A DNA stretch of 64,000 nt from Cohnella herbarum (GTDB taxonomy: Bacteria > Bacillota > Bacilli > Paenibacillales > Paenibacillaceae). The translations under genes were made by a program, and so were the position numbers. Position 1 is the stretch's first letter; each line of letters begins with the position of its first letter. This document shows positions 26,001 through 35,400 of this stretch, piece by piece. A model generated the notes under the pieces. It had not been told where the DNA came from. It saw only the letters and a list, made by a program, of their open reading frames with translations, and ran no database searches. The DNA lies in contig NZ_CP051680.1 of the NCBI RefSeq assembly GCF_012849095.1, forward strand, positions 248,001 to 312,000, read 5' to 3'.

Positions 26001-27173
26001 GATACGCAGGCACCGACCGCACCATTGAACGTGACCGCTCAAGCGGCATCGGCCGTGAGCGCCACGATTACGTGGAGCGCGTCCACGGACAACGTCGGGG
26101 TTACGGGTTACGACGTGTTCAGGAACGGCGCGAAAGTCGGATCGACGGCGACCGCGACGACTTATACCGATAGCGGACTTTCTGCGGGAGCTTCCTATTC
26201 TTATACAGTGAAGGCATTCGATGCGGCGGGTAATCGTTCGGTGAGCAGCGATCCTCCGGCCGTCATCTCGACTCCGGCGGGCAACAACGTGACGATCTAC
26301 TACAAGAAAGGATTCGCCGCGCCGTATATTCATTATCGCCCGGCTGGAGGTACCTGGACGTCTGCGCCGGGCGTCGCCATGCCGGAGTCGGAGGTATCCG
26401 GATATAACAAGATCACGATCAGTATCGGTACGGCGAGTCAACTGGAAGCTTGCTTCAACAACGGCAGCGGGACATGGGACAGCAACAATTCACAGAACTA
26501 TTTGTTCGGAGCGGGAACATGGACGTATACGCCGACGGGGAACATCGTATCCGGCCCTCCATCGTTGCCGGAAAACAATCAGGCTACGATTTATTACAAG
26601 AATGCGGCGTTTGCGAGCTCCTATATTCATTATAAACTCGACAACTCGACGACGTGGACGACATTGCCGGGCGTGCCTATGCAAAGCTCCGTTTATCCGG
26701 GTTATTCGAGCGTCGCCATTGAGCTCGGCAGCGCAACGGGATTAATCGCAGCCTTTACGAATGGCAGCGGAAGCTGGGATAACAACGGCGGTAGTAATTA
26801 TTCGTTCGGCTCGGGGACGTGGAGCTTAATCAATGGCAGTAAGACATCCGGAACGCCGCAAGCGGATAGCGTAACGTTACGAGTGACGGTGCCGTCGTCA
26901 ACGCCCGTGAACGGACCGGTTTACTTAACGGGTTCGCTCAACGGTTGGGCGACTGGGGATTCAGCCTATCAATTGACAAGAGGAACCGACGGAGTTTATT
27001 CTATCGATTTGAATTTGCCGGCAGGGACGGCGATTCAGTACAAGCTGGCGAGAGGAACTTGGGCTTCGGTAGAGGTGAATTCGAACGGCAGCGATATCGC
27101 CAATCGAACGTTAACCCCAACGGGGGGCTCGCAGATCGTTAATCTATCGGTACAGCGTTGGAAGGATCAATAG
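23010..27173 (+). CDS. igtZ: Secreted GH119 alpha-amylase with starch-binding modules (IgtZ-like)
   Basis: A 1387-residue secreted protein; the signal peptide ends near GVSAEIAAA (~30-34). The catalytic part (to ~800) begins HVYHNHMPNFWAYYD and contains FFPTELGFSE and VVAHDGDNSSGR, the GH119 segments related to GH57. Glu230 and Asp372 fall almost exactly at the positions proposed as nucleophile and acid/base for IgtZ. C-terminal modules are FN3 (~811), CBM25-like (~903), FN3 (~996), CBM25-like (~1091), CBM25-like (~1189) and CBM20-like (~1289-1387). GH119 is a small family with few characterised members. The modules are nearly identical in places to those of the upstream gene, so the pair has exchanged or duplicated cassettes. 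Confidence 0.85.
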   Translation: MIKMKWLSRSIAVLLGGAWLLQAGASGVSAEIAAAHVYHNHMPNFWAYYDVNQYGSTPVGSPIRYTYDGDVIALKNNPPPGYPYYLPSGAIMPHDDLVSYYSHHAKKGAYLSWPWSVAGDLRNNHAQAQMHVTMSGSLVNNVNSLVQRGNVNDYNNLNWWQPWRTAYNNLLTQNGKKTLDLIHFTGHHSMGPLAGNDYMLKDLIYQGAALAQPYFMGSSYKSSNGFFPTELGFSERIIPVLQKLGIQWSVIGNNHFSRTLKDYPLLNSPGTDTMISPPNRADLQNTSNVGSWVSQNMFNEQQVVHNKYPFASTPHWVRYVDPATGQESKVVGIPVAQAESWEEGYNGSTKATALKPFEGISSQKQFFVVAHDGDNSSGRAGSEETWRNAANVTYTDSGVKGMGIDEYLRMNLPAANDVVHVQDGSWIDTRDSSSDPTWYHWRLPFGIWKSQFSSFNQANQTAYAPKKNLAGIDDGMTVSFEYGYHYLERNFALLQAALNYAKTAEQIWLEEHPNYWQPTTALDHEITYPGNQLNPWMLSYPVKGNVANDYAGGANPAELAWYFLLPAMDSGFGYYDENVDDNVKPTLSFNQSLYFSKPYVQSKLAKDKVGPSVWWPQRYPYNPGSANVSKAEGWTLHHFDNSFAIYSYAYDTSGIQNIKVKVRTHTSKSADAADNTFKVYDPAALQAAGVQGIDPAKVGSWTEYSMNVRDLTPDINGVDWQPSGKAVMAKVPAQEIGDLYYSYIDDYRDQLLDYYIEATDSKGNVTKSEIQQVYVGAGKYNLVGGKYIEDVQGSVTGTHPFITDQPTIPDNEPPSVPAQVSAQTINASSIKVSWSPSTDNAGVTGYDVYRNGTKVGTSSTSAYTDNGLAGSTAYSYTVKAYDAAGNRSDFSAPPAVITTPAGNNVTIYYKAGFTTPYIHYRPAGGTWTTSPGAAIPSSELPGYNKITINIGAATQLEACFNNGSGTWDSNNSQNYLFGTGTWTYTPTGNIVAGAPIVDTQAPTAPLNVTAQAASAVSATITWSASTDNVGVTGYDVFRNGAKVGSTATATTYTDSGLSAGASYSYTVKAFDAAGNRSVSSDPPAVISTPAGNNVTIYYKKGFAAPYIHYRPAGGTWTSAPGVAMPESEVSGYNKITISIGTASQLEACFNNGSGTWDSNNSQNYLFGAGTWTYTPTGNIVSGPPSLPENNQATIYYKNAAFASSYIHYKLDNSTTWTTLPGVPMQSSVYPGYSSVAIELGSATGLIAAFTNGSGSWDNNGGSNYSFGSGTWSLINGSKTSGTPQADSVTLRVTVPSSTPVNGPVYLTGSLNGWATGDSAYQLTRGTDGVYSIDLNLPAGTAIQYKLARGTWASVEVNSNGSDIANRTLTPTGGSQIVNLSVQRWKDQ

Positions 27174-27203
27174 ATTTTATCGGAAAGTTTAGGAAGTAAA
27201 TGA

Positions 27204-27237
27204 TTGACTTTGCCTATCATCCATGATAAATTATAAT
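27204..27237 (+). promoter_or_regulatory. Promoter of tRNA-Leu
   Basis: TTGACT at 27204-27209 and a perfect TATAAT at 27232-27237 lie 32-65 bp before the tRNA. The TTGACT-TATAAT spacing is long (22 bp); TTTGCC at 27209-27214 gives 17 bp but is a poorer -35. Confidence 0.5.
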
Positions 27238-27268
27238 TCTGACTCGGAAGCCAATATTGTCAGAATGT

Positions 27269-27355
27269 GCGGTCGTGGCGGAATTGGCAGACGCGCTAGA
27301 TTCAGGTTCTAGTGGTGTAACAGCCGTGGAGGTTCGAGTCCTCTCGACCGCACCA
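27269..27355 (+). tRNA. tRNA-Leu (anticodon CAG)
   Basis: An 87-nt class II tRNA with encoded CCA. The acceptor strands GCGGTCG (27269-27275) and CGACCGC (27345-27351) pair perfectly. The anticodon stem CTAGA/TCTAG encloses the loop TTCAGGT with anticodon CAG. The long variable arm and the T-loop TTCGAGT are present. Its last 57 nt are duplicated at 858-914, which marks this tRNA type as an integration target. Confidence 0.97.
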
Positions 27356-27366
27356 AACTCTCAAAC

Positions 27367-27396
27367 AAACTCTTCTTAGGAAGGGTTTTTTCTTTT
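27367..27396 (+). terminator. Terminator of tRNA-Leu
   Basis: AAACTCTTC (27367-27375) pairs with GAAGGGTTT (27380-27388) around a TTAG loop, merging into a T-rich run through 27396. Confidence 0.8.
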
Positions 27397-27888
27397 TGAT
27401 TTATTATACTGAGTGTACATTCGTAGGAATCACTTCATATTTAAGTATGGCTTCACTCTGACTATATACATGACCATGGATTCGTGGTAACGTACGAATA
27501 TAATAAGGAAAACGTTTTACGTCATTACATTCTCAAATTTGAGTTAATTAAAAATTTTTACAATTATTCAAAATTATAGTTTAATAGAGTGTCTTTATAT
27601 GTTATTATTTATATATGCTCATCTCCGACAACATTGTATAGGGCGATATTCTTGCAAATTATTGCAAGGAGCCTTCCTAACCTCTCCGATTCAAGTCATT
27701 CATTTCTTAGCAAAGCGGCTTACTCTCCAATACCGTGTCAAAACCCACAAATTCAACATCAGGTCAACACGATAGAAACTCTTTAGATAGAGTTATATAG
27801 ATTATTACAACGATTAGGAGGGAAATAATAATCTGATTTTCGGTATGCGCGATATAATTTCTAACGACGTAAACAATGAGGTGATGCG
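27397..27888. other. AT-rich gap upstream of the NRPS operon
   Basis: Almost 500 bases without a convincing gene, clearly more AT-rich than the flanks. It holds a perfect palindrome CTCAAATTTGAG (27532-27543), an inverted repeat ATTCGT/ACGAAT around 27479-27498 with TATAAT at 27499-27504, and a second TATAAT at 27853-27858 just before the first ABC gene. No good -35 box is seen for either. The operon promoter is probably here. A 65-codon open frame at 27589-27786 has no ribosome site and no family features. Confidence 0.45.
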
Positions 27889-29649
27889 TTGTCGTTTAAG
27901 GAGCTTATATCTCCAAGTATCTTGAACCGCTCTGCCAAGGGCTCGCGTCGATATTTGCTTATAGCGGTGACGGCAGCGATTTGCGGCGCTTTGGCTGAAA
28001 TGGCCATAGCTTTGTCGATCATGCGATTGGCTGATGCCGGATTATCCGGGGACGAAAATACCGCCATTCGGATGTCCATCTACATGTCGGCAGCGGTTAT
28101 TGTCGGTTTTCTGTTGAAGTTCTCGATAAAGGCGGCCGCGACGCGATTCGGAGCAAATACCGCTTATAAGTTGCGTTCATCGTTGTTCGCTCATATGACG
28201 AAATTAAAGCAATCCGAAGCGGAATCCCGCCACGCGGGCGATTGGATGTCCGTTCTATCCAATGATGCGTTCGCGATCGAGCAATTTTTTACTTATCACT
28301 TATGCAATTTGTTGTTTCACCCTATCATGGCGACAGGCACTTTTATTTTTTTGTTCTTGTTGCAATGGAAGCTTGTTTTGCTATGCTGCTTGATTATACC
28401 GCTATCGCTCTTGATTTCTTGGCAACTAGGAAAGCCGATTATTCGACAATCGCAGCAATTGCAAGAGATCGAAGGGACGATCAACTCCCAAATCCAGGAT
28501 GCCGTGCTCGGGCAAGCTTTAATAAAGTCCTACGGAAGGCAGAATTGGCTGAGGGAACGATTTGAACGTGTTTTGAAGAAAGGCCTGTTCAAAAGCTTTG
28601 ATTTGGAACGGCAAAGGTCGCTCATCATCCCGTGGCAAATTCTACTGCAAACGCTTCCATTCGCGATGTGTATTCTTTATGGAGGCTGGCTGGCCATTCA
28701 TGGCGATATGCGTCCTGCGGCATTGCTTGCCTTCATCTATCTATTGGGCTATTGCATTCAATCCGCTTCCGCGCTGCCGGAGCTGATCAATCAGTTATTC
28801 GTTGCGGCAGGCGCGGTTAGGCGGTTGGATCAGATCATGGACTATCGAACGGAAGACGATACGGGGACGACAGTGGCCGATAACGAGGATCGGACAAGTA
28901 CGGATGAGAGCGAAAGCGTCATTTCATTCAACGATGTCAATTTTCAATACGCGGGCCGCTCAGTGCTTGCCCTCAACGATATTACTTATGACGTCCGGAA
29001 AGGCCAATTCGTTGCGATCGTCGGGCCGAGCGGTTCCGGGAAGAGTACGATCATGAAGTTATTAAGCAAGCTATACGAACCGAATGGAGGAGAAATTCGG
29101 TTATTTGGAAAGCCGTTAGCCGATTACAATCCGCAGGCAGCTCGTTCCATGATTTCTTTCGTGAAGCAACATACGTTCTTGTTCCCGGGCACGATCTTGG
29201 ACAATATCAGACACGGCAAGCCGCTTGCGACGGATAGGGAAGTGATCGAAGCGAGCATAGCCGCAGGGGCAGACGCATTTATTCAACAGCTTTCCGAAAG
29301 TTACCTGACACAGATTGGCGAGAGGGGAGCGGGATTATCCGGTGGGCAGATGCAGAGGATTGCCATTGCGCGAGCGCTGTTGAAGGAAGCTCCGATCATT
29401 GTTTTCGACGAACCGACCTCCGCGCTCGATGGAGAGTCGGAAGCGATTATTCAAGAGACGCTACGGCAAGTTCGAAGGGAAAAAACCATTCTCGTTATCG
29501 CTCATCGATTGTCTACGGTTCAAGACGCGGATCTCATTCTTGTGATGGATCAAGGCCGCATAGTCGAGTCGGGAACGCATGAACAATTAATGCGGCATAG
29601 CGGGCTATATTCCGGCTTGCATCAAAACTTATTAGAAGGTGTCTCCTAA
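27889..29649 (+). CDS. ABC exporter half-transporter 1 (type I, lipopeptide-cluster)
   Basis: A 586-residue fused membrane domain (six segments, ~1-320) and ATPase domain: Walker A GPSGSGKST, signature LSGGQMQRIAIARAL, Walker B IIVFDEPTSALD, switch VIAHRLSTV. TTG 27889 is the likely start, with GAGGTGATG just upstream. It overlaps the next ABC gene by one base (TAATG), so the two probably form a heterodimer. As first genes of the NRPS operon they likely export the product or give self-protection. Confidence 0.9.
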   Translation: MSFKELISPSILNRSAKGSRRYLLIAVTAAICGALAEMAIALSIMRLADAGLSGDENTAIRMSIYMSAAVIVGFLLKFSIKAAATRFGANTAYKLRSSLFAHMTKLKQSEAESRHAGDWMSVLSNDAFAIEQFFTYHLCNLLFHPIMATGTFIFLFLLQWKLVLLCCLIIPLSLLISWQLGKPIIRQSQQLQEIEGTINSQIQDAVLGQALIKSYGRQNWLRERFERVLKKGLFKSFDLERQRSLIIPWQILLQTLPFAMCILYGGWLAIHGDMRPAALLAFIYLLGYCIQSASALPELINQLFVAAGAVRRLDQIMDYRTEDDTGTTVADNEDRTSTDESESVISFNDVNFQYAGRSVLALNDITYDVRKGQFVAIVGPSGSGKSTIMKLLSKLYEPNGGEIRLFGKPLADYNPQAARSMISFVKQHTFLFPGTILDNIRHGKPLATDREVIEASIAAGADAFIQQLSESYLTQIGERGAGLSGGQMQRIAIARALLKEAPIIVFDEPTSALDGESEAIIQETLRQVRREKTILVIAHRLSTVQDADLILVMDQGRIVESGTHEQLMRHSGLYSGLHQNLLEGVS

Positions 29650-31319
29650 TGGCCGAACGACGTTCGGAGTGGTTGCGCTTTTATTCCATGCTGCCGAAAC
29701 CGAGGCGAAGATATTTCCAATATGCGATCGGCGAGTCCTTGATTCGATCGATTGTTCCGATCGTCACGGCATTCGCTCTCAAATGGACGATAGACGCGTC
29801 GGTGTCGGATGATATCAACATTTTATGGAAAACGTTTTCTATATTATGCGGTTCTACCCTCTTGTTCGCCGCCCTATCGCCTTTGCTCGTCTACAGAGTA
29901 AAACGGACGGCCAAGCTACTCAGCGTCGGCATACGCGGCAAACTGATCAACAAAGTCGCATACTTGTCTTTTCCGTTCTTCGAACGCCATGAAAGCGGCG
30001 AATTGATGTCGAAAATGTCGAACGACGTGCTTCAAATGGAGGAAATGTATACCGAGCATATGCGTAATTTAGTCCATTATGCGATCGTGGGCCTAGCTTC
30101 CTTCGCGGCGATGCTCGTTTTGGAATGGCGATTTGCCGTGTCGCTGATCTCGTTAACCGTCGTGATAGGAGCGGTGAACTATCGATTCCTACGTCCGTTG
30201 CGAATACTTAGCCATACTTTACAGCAACGGAAAGGCGAAGCGAATGCCAGATGCAGCGATTTGTTACACGGTCTCTCCACGATTAAGCTCTATCAGCTGG
30301 AACCCGTCGTCATCGGGCAATACGATGAACGAAATCGCGAGATTCAGCATTTAACGAGTAGATTCGGACTACAAACCGCAGGGCTGGAAGCCATGAATTA
30401 TTTGTTGACCTTCATAAGTTTCGGGGGCATTGCCGTAGCGGGAACGTTTCTAGTACTGAGCGGTTCGATTGAAACGGGTTCGCTCATCGCCCTTATCCAG
30501 TTGCAGATGAACGTAACGTTCGTCATTATGCTTACGGGCGGATTGGTTGCCCGAATGCAGGTTTCCGTTACGGCATCCGAACGAATCAACGGATTGCTCG
30601 AGAGTGAAGAGGAAACCCAAGAGATCGTCGAAGGGAAGTCGGATTCGTCAGAAGGCACGAAAGACTATGCCGTGGAGTTAGACGATGTATTTTTTTCATA
30701 TGGCCAAAGATCCGTTCTACGAGGGGTTAAGATGTCGGTGCGGTCTGGCGAGACGGCCGTCATCATGGGAGGGAGCGGCAATGGAAAAAGCACGCTTTGC
30801 AAGCTGTTGCTCGGTTTTTATCGACCGGACAGCGGCAGCATCAGACTGCTTGGCGATGATTTCTCGCAGTGCTCGCTGACGAATTGGAGAAGTAGAATCG
30901 CTTATGTTCCGCAAGAACCGTTTCTCTTCTCTGGGACGATCGAGGACAACATTCGATTTGGGAACCTTGACGCTTCGGATGAAGACGTACGGACCGCAGC
31001 CGCGGCAGCAGGCGCCCACGACTTCATTCACTCGCTGCCGGAAGGTTACGGCACGAATATTACGCAAGATGCGTCCAACCTATCGGGAGGACAGAAACAA
31101 AGGATTACCATTGCCAGAGCTTTTCTGAAAGACGCCCCGATTCTGCTTCTGGACGAGCCAAGCTCTTCGCTTGACGCCGCTGCGGCGAATGCGGTGGCGG
31201 ATGTCGTGAACCGATTGAGGGGGGTGAAGACGTGCCTCGTTATCGCTCATGAATCTAAGTCGCGATATCAATCTGACGTTGTGTATTGCATCGAAGAGGG
31301 GAAAGCGCAAAAACAGTAA
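29649..31319 (+). CDS. ABC exporter half-transporter 2
   Basis: A 556-residue partner of the preceding protein. The membrane part has the typical FFERHESGELMSKMSNDV loop. The ATPase has Walker A GGSGNGKST, signature LSGGQKQRITIARAF, Walker B ILLLDEPSSSLD and the switch histidine in VIAHESKS, where the usual R-L-S/T-T after the histidine is replaced by ESKS. All catalytic residues appear present, so neither half is an obviously degenerate site. Confidence 0.9.
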   Translation: MAERRSEWLRFYSMLPKPRRRYFQYAIGESLIRSIVPIVTAFALKWTIDASVSDDINILWKTFSILCGSTLLFAALSPLLVYRVKRTAKLLSVGIRGKLINKVAYLSFPFFERHESGELMSKMSNDVLQMEEMYTEHMRNLVHYAIVGLASFAAMLVLEWRFAVSLISLTVVIGAVNYRFLRPLRILSHTLQQRKGEANARCSDLLHGLSTIKLYQLEPVVIGQYDERNREIQHLTSRFGLQTAGLEAMNYLLTFISFGGIAVAGTFLVLSGSIETGSLIALIQLQMNVTFVIMLTGGLVARMQVSVTASERINGLLESEEETQEIVEGKSDSSEGTKDYAVELDDVFFSYGQRSVLRGVKMSVRSGETAVIMGGSGNGKSTLCKLLLGFYRPDSGSIRLLGDDFSQCSLTNWRSRIAYVPQEPFLFSGTIEDNIRFGNLDASDEDVRTAAAAAGAHDFIHSLPEGYGTNITQDASNLSGGQKQRITIARAFLKDAPILLLDEPSSSLDAAAANAVADVVNRLRGVKTCLVIAHESKSRYQSDVVYCIEEGKAQKQ

Positions 31320-31342
31320 ACGGAAATGAAAGAAGGGAACTC

Positions 31343-32413
31343 GTGATTAGCGTTATTATGCCGACATTCAATAAAGCCGCCTATTTGAATCTGACTTTAG
31401 CCTCGTTCGTACGGCAAACTTCCAAGGATTACGAAATCGTCCTGATCGACGACGGCAGCGGAGATGGCACGCAAGCCATCGCGGACAATTACAAGAACAA
31501 GCTGAATTTGATCCGCTTGAAACAGGCTAACCTGGGGCGATCGGCAGCGAGGAATAAGGGGATTTCCGCTAGCTCGGGGGAGTATCTACTGTTTAACGAT
31601 GACGATCGTATCGTTCGGGGCGATTTTATCGAACGGCATCAATCGGCACTCTCAAGAGAAGCAAATACCGTTCATATCGGCGGCAAAGGTCGGGTACTAA
31701 CGATCTGGCGGCGAAATCAGTTGATCATGCAAGGCCAAGACCGTCGAAAGTTAGCGGAGCAGCTAGGCGATCGTTGGCATCGCGTTCGCAGGAAGACGTA
31801 TGCGGAGCTTGCGTCGGCAGAGGAAGTGGAGACGAATTTCGAGCATACCATCGAACGTTTGTTTCTGGGCAAAGAGTTCGAATCGAATCATGCGTTAGGG
31901 GTTCCAATAGATCGGATAGAAGACTTTCGCCTGAAGTGGATGCTAGGCACAACGGCTAATTTGTCCGTGAGAAAAGATGCCGTAGTCGAAGCGGGGATGT
32001 TCGATACGGAGTTCAGAGGTTGGGGAATGGAGGACTCCGAGCTCTGCTACAGGCTGGTAAGGAACGGATTGGCGCTAAAAGAATGTCCCGAGGCGTTCAA
32101 TTATCATCAAATTCATCCGATCGGTCGAAAGTTCTGGATTAATCCGACGTTGAGCATTTCACGTATGAACGAGCTAAAAAGAAACATCGATTATTTTCAC
32201 GCCAAATTCGGAACGCCCGCCAGTTATATTTTTCGCAGAGCGTTTTACGATAATATTCCTACTTTGCTCGCGAACGAGATATTAATTCAATTCGAAGGCG
32301 CATTAGGCGAATCAGGTACCGTCGAGGATTGGGACTCGCTGTATCGTACGATCATGAGGAGCAGAAGAAACCGGTCGTTAGGAGCGAGGTTTGGTATTAG
32401 ATCGAGAGGGTAG
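31343..32413 (+). CDS. Family 2 glycosyltransferase
   Basis: A 356-residue GT-A enzyme: SVIMPTFNKAAYLNLTLASF, nucleotide-binding LIDDGSGDGT, metal-binding NDDDRIVRGDF and a C-terminal acceptor-side motif GWGMEDSELCYRLVRNG. GTG 31343 follows AAGGGAA and gives the normal start; the longer in-frame reading would overlap the ABC gene. It would transfer a sugar from a nucleotide-sugar donor. Its position between exporter and synthetase genes suggests glycosylation of the peptide product (inference). Confidence 0.85.
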   Translation: MISVIMPTFNKAAYLNLTLASFVRQTSKDYEIVLIDDGSGDGTQAIADNYKNKLNLIRLKQANLGRSAARNKGISASSGEYLLFNDDDRIVRGDFIERHQSALSREANTVHIGGKGRVLTIWRRNQLIMQGQDRRKLAEQLGDRWHRVRRKTYAELASAEEVETNFEHTIERLFLGKEFESNHALGVPIDRIEDFRLKWMLGTTANLSVRKDAVVEAGMFDTEFRGWGMEDSELCYRLVRNGLALKECPEAFNYHQIHPIGRKFWINPTLSISRMNELKRNIDYFHAKFGTPASYIFRRAFYDNIPTLLANEILIQFEGALGESGTVEDWDSLYRTIMRSRRNRSLGARFGIRSRG

Positions 32414-32438
32414 CGGAATAAGGAGGATGGATGCGAGG

Positions 32439-35400
32439 ATGCGGACGCGACAATCGACACTTGCGGATGTTCTTCATGACCTTAGGGATTCCGGTAACGG
32501 AATTACTTATACGACCAGGCATGAAGAAGCTTTCGTTTCATACGGCGAGTTGTACGGCAAAGCGCAGGGGAAATTGCACTTCCTGCAACGTAAAGGCATG
32601 CAGCCCAAGGACGAGTTAGTGTTCCAGGTGGAGGATAACGGCGAATTTATTATCCTTTTCTGGGCTTGCCAGCTAGGGGGCATCATCCCCGTCCCCCTCG
32701 CGGCCGGAAATAACGAAGATCATAAACTCAAGCTGGCCAGAGTGTGGAACACCCTTCGAAATCCCTATCTAGCCTGTTCGAAGGAAACCCTTAGGCAAAT
32801 CGAAAAATACGAGGAGCATCCGGAGATCTCATCTTGCCTGGCGTCGATGCAGAGGCGAGCGATCCTCATAGATGACGATGCGCAATCCATCGAACCCGGC
32901 AGAGGGAATTTGCAATCGATCGGGTCGGAGGATATCGCTTTAATCCAATATTCATCAGGTTCGACCGGCGCTCCCAGGGGAGTCGTCTTGACTCACGGGA
33001 ATCTACTTTGCAACATCAACGCCATCATCGATGGCGCAGGGGTTAGTTCGGCCGATCGTTCCCTGAGTTGGATGCCGCTCACGCACGATATGGGATTGAT
33101 CGGTTGCCATCTGACGGCCCTTACCGCCGATATTCATCAATTCATTATGCCGCCGACTTTATTCGTAATGGATCCCGAGCTGTGGTTGCATAAAGCGCAT
33201 GAGCATCGGATTACGCTTCTGTCCTCGCCGAATTTCGGCTACAAGCATTTCCTGAGCCACTGCAAGAAGGAGCGTATCGCGGAATGGGATCTATCGCGAT
33301 TGCGGCTTATCTTCAATGGGGCGGAACCGGTATCGGCAAGATTATGCGATTCGTTCTTGGATGCGATCGGGCCGGCCGGAGCGGGCAGGAACATCTTGTT
33401 CCCCGTCTACGGAATGGCGGAAGCCAGTCTGGCCGTCACCTTCCCTCCAATGAACGAAGAAGTGATTCCGGTTTACGTGAATAGAAGCTTGCTTTCGGCA
33501 GGCGAACCCGTTGCGGAAATCGGCCCCGACGACAAAGCATGCGTGACGTTCGTGGACGTTGGCTATCCCGTGCAAGATTGCGAGGTCCGTATATGCGATG
33601 AGGACGGCCGGACATTGCAAGAGCGGTATATCGGAAATATCCAGATCAAGGGCAATAACGTCACGAGGGGTTATTACCGTAATCCCGAGGAGACGGACAA
33701 GCTCAAAACCGATGACGGGTGGCTGAATACCGGAGATTTAGGATTTATGCGCAAGGGGCGTCTAGTCGTTACGGGAAGGAAAAAAGACATTATTTTCGTG
33801 CGCGGACAAAATTATTACCCGCACGATCTTGAAGGGATAGCTCAGGAACAGCTAGGTATCGAGCTTGGGAAAATCGCGATTTGCGGAGTGACCGGCGAGA
33901 ACTCGGGCACGGAAGAGATCGCCGCTTTCATCGTGCACCGGGGCAAACCGGACAGCTTCGTCGACACCGTCCTCGAGGTTAAGAAGACTTTGAATAAAGC
34001 GACCGGCCTATCCATCAAACAGGTTGTACCCGTACGAAGCATACCCAAAACGACCAGCGGAAAATTGCAACGATACAAGCTGGCCGAAAGCTATGAAAGG
34101 GGAGAATTTACGGAAGTCATCGAACGGCTGAACAAGCTTCTGGACGAGCGGATAACGCCGGAGGCAACGGAAACGGCGGACGATTTGCTGGAGCGGCGTC
34201 TGTCCCGGCTATGGGCTGACGGACTGGGTCGGGGAAGCGTCGGTATCGATCAAGATTTTTTCGAAATGGGCGGGGATTCGTTAACGGCGGCAATGTTGCT
34301 TAATCGCATTCATAAAGAGTTTCATGTCGAAGTGCCTGCTGCCGCTCTATTTGAGTTATCGACAGCGAGGAAGCTGGCAAATTACATTCGAGACGCGGAG
34401 AAGAGTATGTACGAGCCGATCCCGAAGGCCGAGGAACGCGAGTATTATCCGGTTTCCTCCTCGCAGTACCGGGTGTACGTGCAAGAACAGTCTCAACACA
34501 TCGGGACAAGCTATCATATGCCGGTTCTCATCCATATCGAAGGCGATCTCGACATCGCGAAAGCGGAGCGCGTTATCCGCCGGTTAATAAGTCTCCACGA
34601 GAGCCTTCGAACTTCCTTTGCCGAAATGGAAGGAGACATTGTTCAACTCGTCCATCGGGAAGAAGAGATTGAGTTTGCCTTGCAAATCTTAAATCTCCAA
34701 CATGACGGCGTGCGAGGGGCGATCAATGAATTTATCCGCCCGTTTCGTCTGAGCGAAGCGCCATTATTTCGAGCCGGGCTTGTTTCGGAAGGCGATGAAA
34801 GGACGGTAGCGGGCAAGCACCATCTTATTCTGGATATGCATCATGCTATATCCGATGGAATCTCGGTCAACCATTTGATCGAACAATTCGCAATGCAATA
34901 TGACGGGAAGGACTTGTCGGCCTCCCATCTGCAATATAAAGACTATGTCATGTGGCAGCGGGAGCGGAAGCATTCGGATCGATATGCAAGCGACAGGTTC
35001 TATTGGGAGCGAAAATTGTCCGGCGAGGTCCCCCTGCTTGAGATGCCGACGGATCGCAAGAGGACGGAAGCTCGAAGCTTCGAAGGCGATTCGATTCCTT
35101 TCTCTCTCGACGAGAAGTGCGTAAAGAAGCTGAACGAGCTCGCGCATCGGCATTCGGTTTCCGTTAACGCGATCTTATTAACCGTCTACGCGATTGTGTT
35201 AAACAAATATACGAGACAGCAGGACCTTGTCGTCGGTTCATTGGTTTCGGGTAGGAATCACGCGGACTTGGAGTCCATTGTCGGCATGTTCGTCAATTAT
35301 GTGCCGTTGCGGATGACGATTGATCCCGCAACGACTTTCGTGGAGACGCTTGAACGTTGCGCGCGTTCCATAACGGAGGATTATTCGCATCAAGATTTTC

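Noticed and set aside
21190..27170. CRISPR-like or simple DNA repeat array in the amylase genes
   Set aside because: The repeats are protein module duplications (FN3 and CBM), long and unequally spaced, all in frame.
858..27355. A 26-kb element bounded by the tRNA-Leu fragment and the full tRNA-Leu
   Set aside because: An element inserted in a tRNA 3' end lies downstream of the full tRNA. Here the fragment is upstream of it, so the orientation does not fit, and no integrase lies between.
27589..27786. 65-codon frame in the AT-rich gap
   Set aside because: No ribosome-binding site, no recognisable motif, low-complexity composition.
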